The notes under the pieces are model-generated. The model searched no databases. It had not been told where the DNA came from and was given only the letters and a program-made list of their open reading frames with translations. The position numbers and the translations under genes are program-made. Below are positions 47,901 through 54,427 of a DNA stretch of 64,000 bases, piece after piece (positions within the stretch are counted from its first letter, which is position 1; every line of letters begins with the position of its first letter). The DNA is from Owenia fusiformis (Eukaryota; Annelida; Polychaeta; Sabellida; Oweniidae). The DNA is taken from NCBI GenBank assembly GCA_903813345.2, contig CAIIXF020000008.1, forward strand, positions 35,364,867 to 35,428,866, read 5' to 3'.

Positions 47901-50765
47901 TATCATGACTTCACAAATATGAAAATGATTGATGTTTTGACCATACAGTTCAAATGATAAAATAAAACTGAATGAGTTTTGAAATGCTTTGTAAGTTCAT
48001 GGATGTATACCAACTACATGTACGTCTATGGTTAGTTGAACTATGGGATAAATAGAACATTCCATGATATTTCCGTGATATCATTTTAATCCACTCGTTG
48101 ATTTCAATATCCCTTTACTACTCTCAAGCCGCAACATTTTTTGACTTACTGAAGGTATCGACTTCACTTCTTAAAGAAGCTTCGTCTTCAGGAAGTTTAT
48201 AACTAGAATCTGCGCGCACGGTAGGTGGTAGGCCTAGGCCTACACTGTTGCTCATAAATATGGAATATTAGATTTGGCAGTTCAGAATTCAAAGTTTGGA
48301 GTAAGAGAACATTTATTTGGAGTTGGTTCAGACATTTATTTTCTAGGCAAATCATAACCACATATTTCCTCTACAAATCAACATTTTTTAGAGAAAAAAT
48401 ATGCACATTTAAGTTTAGAAAATTACTGCTATTTAAACAGGGGTACACTAAGAATTTTTGCATTTTCAAAACACCCCGATCCAAATCGTCATGTAAAACA
48501 GATCAAACAAAATAAACATCTGGTCATGAAGATTGAAGTGTCCTCTATCCAATGATAGCACTAATATGCGTTATGTCCTCTTTGTGCTGCAATCAGAGCA
48601 TCAACCCTACGGGACCAGCATAGAATGAAACATCTGACCTTTCTAAGTGAAATAAGGCCCCATTCCTCAATCTTGGCAGTGCGTAACGTGTCTAAATTTT
48701 GAGGTGGGAGTCCAAGTCACGAATCTCATTACCAAGGTCGTCCCACATTTGCTCTGCATTAGCCTGATTGGCTGACTTTTGTGCCCATGGTAGCTGGTCC
48801 ACATTGCCTGCCCTGATGTATTCCAACACAATGCCACTAGCATATGCATCAGCATGATCATTCTGCAGTTGAATGTTGCCCCAAAACACTCTGTTTGCAT
48901 GTGGTACTTGATGGAGGTCCAAAATGTCAAATTACTCTGAAATTATGTTTGGGAATCACCAAGGGGGTGCTACTTCTGTAGTACTGCTCCAAACAACCTC
49001 TGTAATACTGCTCCAAACATAAATAGGATCGCCTTCATGGACTGCCACATCAGTAAGTGTCCTTATTGTCTCTTTCCCCTGGTCTACGACAGAAACGAAT
49101 ACAATTATCAACATTGTGGAGACACATCTTATTTCTTCACATGCTGCCATATGACACCAAAGATTAGGTCCAATGTTTTGGTGCTTTCCTGCCCATCGAA
49201 GGCACATTTCTTTGTTATGATCAGTCAGCTGTGGTATCTTTAAAGGTCTCGTGGCCTTGCATCCGTTATAAAGAAATCACTGGTTGTCTATAGCTCTGAA
49301 ACACAGGTTTTAAGGTGGGGCAGACATTCACCTCGTAGACTACTGGTTGACTAATAAGCGATTTTGATGACATAAATGCAGCAGGTCTTTTCTTACATTT
49401 TTCTCTAGGGCTACTATTGCTGTGTCCTGGAGTCACATTCCAGTGCCTTTGGTACCACTGCAGCATTTTAGAGAATGTTCCTGACACACCCAAAGGGTCC
49501 TGGCAATGGCAGTTTGTTTCATGCCAGAGAGCGCCATCCCTATGACCTGGCATGCTCTTTTTCACTTATTCTATGGGGCATGCCTTCTAAAAACTCTTCC
49601 AACTTTAAGTTAACATTTTATAAAATGTGCACAATGATTACAACTAAGATTTGGACACCTCTTTCAAGTTACCAATATCATGAGGTCATGGGGACACCTG
49701 AGTGAATATAAGTTTAATCAACCATAAATGTTTAAACTTTTCATACCAATCAGTTTTATATGCAAAACTGATGAAGGAATAAGAACATATTATAAATTTT
49801 CATCAAAATGTTATCATTTTGTAGAAATTCCATCGAACAGTTCTTATCTATAAAATATTCCATATTTATGAGCAACAGTGTATACCCGGGGGCCTATACC
49901 CTATTTATAGCAACCCTACTCTTTACTACCCAAGCAACAGTATTTGATTTGCTGAAGGTATTGACAAATATGTTCACGGCTCTATATAGCCTATTTATTA
50001 TAATAACCCTTTACCACTCTCAAGTAACAGTATTCGATTTACTGAAGGTATGGATCAATTTGTTCAGCCTGCATCACGACGAGCGATACTTCCCCGACCC
50101 ATGGACTTTCAAACCAGACCGATTTTTAGATGATGCAGGAGAATTGATTCCAACGGACCAACGAAAATTGTAAGTAGTCCTGCGTCCTGGATGCGAATAT
50201 GGATATTTAAAAGCATGTGTCACTAGTAGTCAAGTTTGTACGTTTAATTTTTGCATTGTTTATTTTTTGTTCTGTTTTAGTCTATTTTGCTCTGTTAATG
50301 TATACATTTGACAGATGAAGGTGCATATATTGCCCAGGATAAATTGCCTACTGATTTTGGTAAGAGGGTATTCGCTTCCCGTATAACAAATGACTGGTTG
50401 TTCCTTTATTAATTCTTATTCTAATTCCCGATTAGCTTTAACAGTCTTCAGTTCAGACACTTATATCGGTCAGGTTGAATTTTTGTAAATCATCATTGAA
50501 TCAGATGCAACGCGTGTTTAAAATTATAGGTCTTTAAAATAGTTTTTCTTTTAGATTGATGCCATTTGGGGCAGGACGAAGAGTTTGTGTCGGTGAACAA
50601 ATGGCAAGAGTTCGGATTTTCCTCTTTATGACGACAATGCTTCAACGTTATGAGTTTCTGCCTGAAAAGCCCGGATGTCCGCCAAATTATGACCCGAGGG
50701 ACGGTGTCATGGGTACTGTTTTGAAAATGAAAGACTACAAGATACGCGTCAAGAAAAGAGACTAG
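26464..50765 (+). CDS. Cytochrome P450 copy C, CYP2 clan, complete seven-exon gene
   Basis: Microsomal heme monooxygenase family; the substrate is unknown. Seven exons give 489 residues with consistent phases: 26464-26994, 27964-28173, 30527-30659, 31178-31286, 43407-43560, 50048-50169, 50555-50765. Visible features: signal anchor about residues 4-20; Pro-rich hinge [11 protein letters not shown] (30-40); C-helix WKDYR (118-122); I-helix AAIVTT (291-296); ExxR as ESLR (347-350); FKPDRF (400-405); heme loop [10 protein letters not shown] (424-433) with the thiolate Cys431. The length is normal for the clan. The I-helix lacks the Gly and the acidic residue of the usual AGxD/ETT. Introns 4 and 5 are 12.1 and 6.5 kb, swollen by mobile elements. 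An E-box-like CACGTG lies 78 bp upstream of the ATG. The start is the first ATG before the anchor. It resembles CYP1/CYP17-type sequences, but the family is not assignable by eye. Confidence 0.9.
27964..28173 (+). CDS. P450 copy C exon 2
   Basis: Residues 178-247 ([10 protein letters not shown] to KELCVKKTK), the F-G region. Acceptor TTCTTTTTACAG, donor GTATGTGAG, phase 0 at both ends. 210 bp, without the internal duplication seen in the orphan copies. Confidence 0.9.
28448..29591. mobile_element. 1.14 kb long-TIR element in intron 2 of copy C
   Basis: Left arm from TACTACTTTTTTCAAGGCC, mirrored at the right end GGCCTTGAAAAAAGTAGTA. The two arms run about 125 bp with near-perfect complementarity. 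A second inner inverted pair (AAGGAGGATTGGCTCCCAGA at about 29005, mirrored at 29288) lies inside. No transposase frame. Absent from intron 2 of copy B. Confidence 0.8.
29603..30228. mobile_element. Second inverted-repeat element, adjacent to the first
   Basis: Left end AGAGCGGTTTCGCA, right end the mirror of AGAGAGGTTTCGCA. It begins only about a dozen bases after the previous element. No coding frame; the interior has phrases rich in TACG. Superfamily unknown. Confidence 0.55.
30527..30659 (+). CDS. P450 copy C exon 3
   Basis: Residues 248-291 plus the first base of codon 292: [12 protein letters not shown] to NLIIA, the start of the I helix. Acceptor TTATTCAG, donor GTAAAG, phase 1 exit. 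Confidence 0.9.
30682..31177. other. Intron 3 of P450 copy C
   Basis: Homologous in parts to intron 3 of copy B (degenerate GGGATAAAAT / CCCGC phrases). A GT/G run at 31076-31092 and the inverse of the phrase CTTTGGCATTTGTGCTTAT (31103-31125) are a dispersed repeat also seen upstream of copies B and C. No gene. Confidence 0.6.
31178..31286 (+). CDS. P450 copy C exon 4
   Basis: Completes codon 292 and reads [19 protein letters not shown], then [13 protein letters not shown]: the rest of the I helix and the J helix. Acceptor TTGCAG, donor GTAAGG, phase 2 exit. Confidence 0.9.
33000..33430. repeat. 358-bp tandem units, left array (part 1)
   Basis: The phrases AAGTGTCAAAGACCATA and AAAAGTGGGCGTCGCCCT recur at about 33005 and 33365. 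The array continues after the LINE at 36225-36790. The distance between the GGGTACATCTTCT phrases at about 33300 and 36456, minus the LINE, is again about 359 bp. Confidence 0.75.
33431..36212 (+). mobile_element. 5'-truncated LINE with 12-bp target duplication
   Basis: AATCATAGTACA flanks it (33419-33430 and 36213-36224). The 3' end is a short run of AAT/TAA units, the tail type of CR1/jockey-group LINEs. The endonuclease part is absent at the 5' side, consistent with incomplete reverse transcription at insertion. It sits inside the 358-bp tandem array, so it is younger than the array. Confidence 0.92.
33439..35982 (+). CDS. LINE reverse transcriptase, open over 847 codons
   Basis: Non-LTR retrotransposon ORF2 fragment of jockey/CR1 type. 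RT motifs: [12 protein letters not shown] upstream; motif [14 protein letters not shown] (about residues 355-367); motif [22 protein letters not shown]; motif C YADD (446-449). The C-terminal Cys-rich knuckle [17 protein letters not shown] (about 763-779) is typical of these LINEs. The apurinic endonuclease domain is missing. The frame begins at the truncation point with no ATG (GTG), so it is not a natural start. No internal stop over 2.5 kb and a clean target duplication imply a young copy, but without its endonuclease and 5' region it is dead on arrival. Confidence 0.93.
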   Translation: MTEKTIWNYDLGDVDKINSNISDIDLTDIFINNNENVNLTTENFTRDVFDIFSNNIPQKTYITKANDQPWINKKIKLEIRKKEKLFRKSKSNDDPVHFENYANQAEHVKTLIKEAKLTHEDKLVQQLNESTCKGKQYWNIVNSFLSKKFNDCLPCLRSETSCSIATSDTEKANLFMNLFSGKYHHDELHGDMVFPNFPKRCNQEIDNITTTPDEINKIIQSLERDKACGLDGINNRMVKIASATLSIQLSSLFNFIFQKSEFPDCWKLGNISPIHKKSDRSFVENYRPITLLSTFSKIFEKVLHARIMKHLMDNDLLYKFQSGFLPGHNTELQLLAITDYIYHQMEQGNCINSVYLDISAAFDTVPHSLLIHKMKSYGINGKTIDLCDSYLRNRKVCVSINDQHSKFSDNNFINSGVPQGSVIGPLMFLIYINDLPDNLDSEAYIYADDTSLYSFFHPSNAQTDQIQNDLNKINLWSKKWFLKFKPSKSAQVIFHSNRIKNFQKTPLYFDGEVIPCKTSHKHLGFILDENLTYEDHINYLSRKVQKLLNPLKYLSNSVRSKHLETMYSSYVASNFDYCSALYGSASLALLAKLDKLHYQAGVICAGVLHGSDTSKVFQCLNWKTLSQRRNEKNVRIMFKINKRNVAQYICDIFDKYKNPATRLLRHSMPYNIPTNVSIRLLKAPVLNIIKQWNNLSQLIRELPTISSFKNAVRSTILPNINFIPTTKLNLTRSNEKILNRLRVDFFLKEHFFSHNFIGVTDNKCPCGSPENTKHFLLSCPRHTDDRTNMITALRQNNLLYDENIYTNRNDQVKYLLYENTLSRDSQNLLLNIVLNFVRSCYIYPLRI
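36225..36790. repeat. 358-bp tandem units, left array (part 2)
   Basis: Continuation of 33000-33430 beyond the LINE, including GGGTACATCTTCTGGGTC near 36456 and two G-rich stretches. Confidence 0.7.
36794..37036 (-). pseudogene. Possible transposon protein fragment in the centre of the inverted structure
   Basis: A minus-strand open stretch of 80 codons reading [20 protein letters not shown], then [12 protein letters not shown]. It has a balanced, protein-like composition, unlike the AT-rich shadow frames around it, and faintly recalls TFTGCD...GKGK phrases of transposon-borne proteins. That resemblance is from memory and weak. No neighbours extend it. Confidence 0.25.
38090..39130. repeat. 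358-bp tandem units, right array (inverted)
   Basis: The phrase GATGTACCCCATGAAATCCA, or a close variant, recurs at about 38098, 38458 and 38812, giving a period of about 357 bp. Orientation is opposite to the left array. Each unit has a C-rich stretch and AAAGTGGGCGTCGCCC in inverse form. Confidence 0.8.
39610..42230. other. 2.6 kb of right-arm DNA without a left-arm partner
   Basis: AT-rich, no recognisable gene. Contains a hairpin at 41047-41120 (CTTTCAATGATTTTTGCAA and its complement, with CAATACATATTGC/GCGGGCAATAC phrases) and a C run at 40370. Either an insertion in the right arm or a deletion in the left. Confidence 0.5.
41047..41120. repeat. Hairpin
   Basis: A 19-bp arm CTTTCAATGATTTTTGCAA pairs exactly with the sequence ending at 41120. 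The loop region includes ATGTATT/AATACAT. Resembles a small MITE. Confidence 0.65.
43407..43560 (+). CDS. P450 copy C exon 5
   Basis: Residues 328-379, with FILESLR (the K-helix ExxR) and [21 protein letters not shown]. Acceptor ATACAG, donor GTAAAT, phase 0 exit. Confidence 0.9.
43561..44798. other. Intron 5 of copy C, first part
   Basis: No gene or clear repeat apart from short inverted phrases (TTAAAGAATGTA / TACATTCTTAA) near 44270-44470. The short open frames here show no coding features. Confidence 0.5.
44799..44896. mobile_element. Hairpin MITE in intron 5
   Basis: Outer stem GATAAAGCAT / ATGCTTTATC and inner stem GATAAGAAATAATAA / TTATTATTTCTTAT, around a GGCCTTCGGCCTTCGG centre. 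Confidence 0.65.
44930..45755. repeat. 86/93-bp minisatellite derived from the exon 6 splice acceptor
   Basis: About nine units, with the phrase CTGAAGATATGGCCCAATAT (or GAAGGTATGG variants) near 44934, 45016, 45109, 45195, 45288, 45381, 45474, 45560, 45646 and 45732. Period is 86 or 93 bp depending on a 7-bp indel. The unit resembles the DNA around the exon 6 start (TTTGATTTACTGAAG followed by GTATGGACCAAT), so the array multiplies intron end plus the first ~30 exon bases. A single longer unit also lies directly before exon 6 (49945-50047). Confidence 0.85.
45785..46633. mobile_element. 849-bp foldback element with repeated short palindromes
   Basis: Ends ATTATCCTACACTTAGTGTA and its mirror image at 46614-46633. 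The two arms, about 425 bp each, are near-complete complements. Each arm carries several copies (three left, four right) of a near-palindrome containing GATATCGTNACGATATAC. A nested inner inverted repeat (CATCCTATGATTTTTT, about 46050-46330) has the phrase CTCTCGTGCAGATATC. Open frames on both strands are by-products of the palindrome. No transposase. Confidence 0.85.
46671..47020. mobile_element. MITE with 94-bp inverted repeats
   Basis: Left arm starts TAAGTTTGGCAACCTTAGCT and runs to GCGATGAAAATACTTAT; its mirror is at 46927-47020. Partial copies: 47752-47812 (right arm only) and 51060-51165 (degenerate). Confidence 0.8.
47231..47464. mobile_element. 234-bp MITE carrying a tRNA-like sequence
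   Basis: Terminal inverted repeats TGTAACGACCC and GGGTCATTACA, flanked by GTTA (47227-47230 and 47465-47468). The empty site CTATGGTTAGTTGAAC is seen at 48027-48042 in the local duplicate. Inside is a tRNA-like segment with complete pol III A and B boxes. Confidence 0.85.
47284..47355 (+). tRNA. tRNA-like sequence (pseudo-tRNA or SINE-type head)
   Basis: Box A TAGCTCAGTCGG and box B GGTTCGATTCC match the pol III consensus exactly, and the D arm GCTC...GAGC is intact. The anticodon-loop position reads CTTTGGA (would be TTG), but the anticodon stem (TCAGT/TTCAA), the T stem and the acceptor stem pair poorly. It is therefore probably not a working tRNA. It may still be transcribed. Confidence 0.55.
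47708..47751 (+). pseudogene. Truncated copy of P450 exon 6
   Basis: After CTGAAG it reads GTATGGACCAATTTATACAG and on to CGAGCGGTACTTC ([15 protein letters not shown]), then switches to unrelated AAAAGTAGAGAGG. No donor follows. It is a by-product of the local tandem duplication, whose breakpoint fell inside exon 6. Confidence 0.8.
48243..49880 (-). mobile_element. Tc1/mariner element, decayed
   Basis: Inverted ends CACTGTTGCTCATAAATATG and its mirror CATATTTATGAGCAACAGTG, exact over about 25 bp, with TA on both sides (48241-48242 and 49881-49882). The uninterrupted site (CCTATACCCGGGGG) is at 47632-47645 in the local duplicate. 1638 bp, the normal size of a full-length Tc1-group element. 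Confidence 0.92.
48670..49570 (-). pseudogene. Tc1/mariner transposase pseudogene
   Basis: Minus-strand pieces in order: an N-terminal helix-turn-helix region ([20 protein letters not shown], then [18 protein letters not shown]) at about 49400-49530; a middle part with NLWCHMAAC at about 49130-49200; a C-terminal part with [23 protein letters not shown] and [16 protein letters not shown] at 48690-48880. The last piece corresponds to the family's QQDNARPHTA and LPWPAQSPDLNPIEHLWDELG. The pieces are in different frames with stops between, and catalytic Asp positions have changed, so it is inactive. Confidence 0.85.
50048..50169 (+). CDS. P450 copy C exon 6
   Basis: Residues 380-419 plus two bases: [18 protein letters not shown], then [15 protein letters not shown]. 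The acceptor is TTACTGAAG, with a poor pyrimidine tract. The same acceptor and first exon bases are multiplied in the minisatellite at 44930-45755. Donor GTAAGT. Confidence 0.88.
50555..50765 (+). CDS. P450 copy C exon 7
   Basis: Residues 420-489 and the TAG stop: [18 protein letters not shown] and on to [13 protein letters not shown]. Contains the heme-ligating Cys431. Acceptor TTCTTTTAG. Confidence 0.92.
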
Positions 50766-51841
50766 ACTATATTGTTCTTGACTATAGACAAGACTATAAA
50801 CATGAAAAATGATGCCCCCAATGTGTGAACCACATCATCCGTTTGAACACAGTACAGGGTGTGGGAGGCCGGCTACTGATGTAATTGCCTTTGAGCCTAA
50901 GCTAAAAATTGAAGGACCAATTAAAAACAAATCAGCAATCGACAATGAGTATAATCGGAAAGCATTGTTGCATTAGTAGACAAAGATATGACAAAACAAA
51001 ATTCCCTCTCAATTAATCCAAGTGTATGAAAAATTATAACAATAAGATGTGTGAACCGTAATATAACCATTAATTTAATTAAATATATAAAAATTCAAAC
51101 ACAAAGAGGATTTAACACGAAGTTCAATGAAGGAGCTAAGGTTGCCAACTTTTTGAGGGGAGTGTCCTTCCTATGTTCAAACTGGTGTTAACCGAGTTAT
51201 GTTATTTTTGCGATTTTTATTTGCCTTATCATTCATTGTAGTAAGACGACACATTTATGCATAACAATAAAGGTTTTAAGAAGGATCTTGTTTTCTTTGG
51301 AAGAACATATCCAAAACAAACCTAAGATTTATATGTTAGAACATTTCGATTGTAATAATTGCATTTATTCAAAATCATGTAAATGTAATATCAACAAAAT
51401 TGTTTTTCTGCAAAGTTTGAACATTCTAACAATATACATGTATATATAGATAGGCAAAGGTAAATAAATATGATGCTCTTTTAGATTTATTCTAAAATAA
51501 ATATCTTACATCAACTATTTTAGATTTATTCGAAGACACCATTTATGAAACATAAACATTTGTACATGCATATGTATGTCAGTATGTACATGTATATTAG
51601 TAATAGGCCAAGTAGATATCATATCCTCTCCAATCCTATCAAACTTAATCATAGACGAATGAGCTTTCATCCGCAAATTAATGGAAATAAGCCATGGTTT
51701 GAGCTACTAGTATGTGATCTATTTTGAGAGATAGGTGTGTTTTATTGCACATAATTTAGGCAAGATATGAGGTTACAAAAGCCATGTACAAAAACAAATT
51801 AATGGAATTAAACACTCTTACTGTATAATGAAGTTAATCTA

Positions 51842-51970
51842 CAGTAAAACTTGTCGTAGGGAACACTCCATCTCTACTTAACATACAAGTTCTTGAATGT
51901 TCATATTGAACACCTAGCTGAAGCGAACTCTTTCTGGATGTAAGGTGTTCAGTATACACAGGTTTTACTG
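51842..51970. mobile_element. 129-bp mariner-type MITE
   Basis: Ends CAGTAAAACTTGT and ACAGGTTTTACTG, flanked by TA on each side (51840-51841 and 51971-51972). Confidence 0.75.
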
Positions 51971-52720
51971 TAATCATATACAAACATAATGGACGATACA
52001 ATAGCTCTAGCACCTGGATTTGAAATCTGTTCATAAAATTGTTCTTACTTTTATACCACATCCAACATATTCTCAGTCTTATTCTGCAGTTATATTGAGT
52101 GTCTAAGATTATGAACTAGCTGTTAATTAATTTGAAACTGGATTATACACAATGTATAATAATTCATGTGCCATTCTGTTTTTGATATATATATTCATCT
52201 GTAATTCATGTTATCCTGCCATACACCCCAAGCACTGAAGCACCTGTTTCATTCTAAAGGTTGACATATTTGAATACTAGGTTAACAATTTCTGATAGTC
52301 ACGGAAAAAAGATTTGTATTGAAAGTCAATCGATATACAGATTTGTGATACCTTTGGCTGGATATGGTTTATAATTTGAGCCAATGTTACCAAAATGTGA
52401 AAGAATAAACTAAGAAAATTGTAACATATACCATATATATCTCAGTATATTTGTGATACTTCCAATTCTGTCCATAAACAAATACATTCAAGTTTTTATG
52501 AGCAATTGTAAAATCAATTTGAGCATGTTTATGATTGAATAAATATAATGAATTAATGATAAGTGAAAACATATATATTTCAGCCCATTGTGAACCTTAA
52601 GGTAATTCCAGAATTAATTGTCCAGCTGTATCAGTGTATGGGCCAGATATACTCCAGATCTACTGTATAATCAAGATATAGTTATTTTTGGGACACCTTG
52701 TAATGATTTAATAATATAAG

Positions 52721-52978
52721 TTATTGAATGATTTGAAGTGCAATACAGGATATATTCTGGTCGAGAAATTCCGTATTGGAACGAGACGAAGTCGAGTGCC
52801 AATACAGAATATCGAGACAGAATATATCCTGTATTGCACTTCAAATCTTTCAATAACGTTTTTATCGTGTGATCCTCTGTATTGCTACTGAGATCGTCCC
52901 CTCCGTACCAATATTTTCTGTATTGCGACGGAGATGATCAACGGGAACAATCTCAGTAGCAATACAGATTGTACAGCA
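52721..52978. mobile_element. Two consecutive hairpins (MITE)
   Basis: The first, 52721-52857: GAAGTGCAATACAGGATATA and its mirror. The second, 52864-52978: CTGTATTGCTACTGAGAT and its mirror. Both share the word CTGTATTG, so they look like one composite inverted-repeat element. Confidence 0.7.
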
Positions 52979-54260
52979 CAAGAACTGACCAATCAGAGGG
53001 CTTCATTTTACAGATCATACGATAATATAATGTAGCAGTCATTTCAAGGTACCTTTTGTCTTTAGTCAAGGGATAGTGTCCTAATATCAACAGTTTTGAG
53101 AAAACTTAGTTTATTTAATTTAATTCTGATTTAATCCCTTATATAGTAAAATCAAAATGTTGATCAACTTACATTACTAGGGCCTTAGTAAAATCAATAC
53201 CAATGGAATCATTATTAAGCCCCCCCCCCCCCCCTAATAAAATTAACTTCGGACAATTGGGGAATGAACACCATCCCTAAAAAATGTCTGTTGCCATTTC
53301 TTACATCTATTGCACAAAAATAAAGGTACACTAGAGTGACAAATTTTTCAACATATGTAAATAATCTGCCTGTTAAGATCCACTTGTAAAGTTAAAATTT
53401 TATACAGATACAGTATATGTAAATTTAATATTTAGTCTCAATTCATTGCATAATATTTTCAAAGAATTCAACACATATGCATAAATATATGAACAGTGAT
53501 ATAAATGAACATTCCCATAAAAATTCAATTTGTCCCTTTTACCTATAGATAATCCATATGGAATGTACATAAAATCAAAACAAATCTTGATATTGAGTCT
53601 TATATAACAAACAATACTTTCAACAACGAATATATAAAGGCTTAAAGCAAGTGGGGTGAAATTTTCATTATGCAGAGAATATAATGTTAAACAATTATGA
53701 CTGATGTTTGTATATATTGGGTGAACGAGTACTTCTTCAAATAATACAGTAAATACAAGTACGTCCATATGTCATATTAATTAGCATTGTGAAAGCTCTC
53801 GAAAAGTACACCTCAATTGAGTTCATATTGTACCTAAAGGATCTATATCTAAAGAACAGACGTGAAGTTTGTTGTCCAAAAATGTTCTACAAATGAGTCT
53901 CCAGGGTCTTGTGATTGCTCAAGCAATTGGTCACAACATGAAAGTATAAAAAATCAGGAAGAATATCAGTAAGATTTCTGTATCATTTTCAGTAACTTTT
54001 TGAACAACCCTTGTACAAATCAATTTCAAAGTTGGTTAAAAATCATCAAAGTGGAAATCAGTTAATTGAAATATGTCATCAGATTAAAAAACAGAGAGAG
54101 ATAACAAATCGAGAGACCCCTAGTGTCAACCTCTCTTAATTCTAGAGCTGGACTGATTCATATGTCATAATAAAATGGCAGTGTATTAGAAAATAAACAA
54201 CACGTCTGTTCTCTGATCTCAAATAAATAACATCAAAACATTTGACAATTCTTCATTTAA

Positions 54261-54427
54261 CTATCGCCCTAGAGATAATCGTTTAAATGCTTTGAAAGGG
54301 CTTCCTATTGGTTTAGGATTAGCGTCACTCCATGTGTCAGGAGCAGGTTCATCCCTTGAAAGAAAAAGTTCGACCTCTATTCCATTTTCCAAAGCAACCC
54401 AGCGAGTTATCTTCTTCTTGTCATCAT
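54261..54427 (-). CDS. C2-domain gene, last exon
   Basis: Reads DDDKKKITRWVALENGIEVE, then LFLSRDEPAPDTWSD and a basic end FKAFKRLSLGR before TAG. Acceptor TTTTTATTTACAG. The Trp and the alternating hydrophobics fit the last strands of a C2 domain. Confidence 0.8.

Larger units (their letters stand above)
50766..54260. other. Intergenic region between the convergent P450 and C2-domain genes
   Basis: 3' flank of P450 copy C (an AATAAA lies near 51264) and 3' flank of the minus-strand C2 gene. Contains a degenerate MITE arm (51060-51165), a small mariner-type MITE, a pair of hairpins and a C run (53221-53235). The minus frame at 53400-53768 has no recognisable domain and probably lies in 3' untranslated DNA. 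Confidence 0.55.

Noticed and set aside
53400-53768. 122-codon minus frame
   Set aside because: No recognisable domain; AT-rich composition and position fit 3' untranslated or intergenic DNA.
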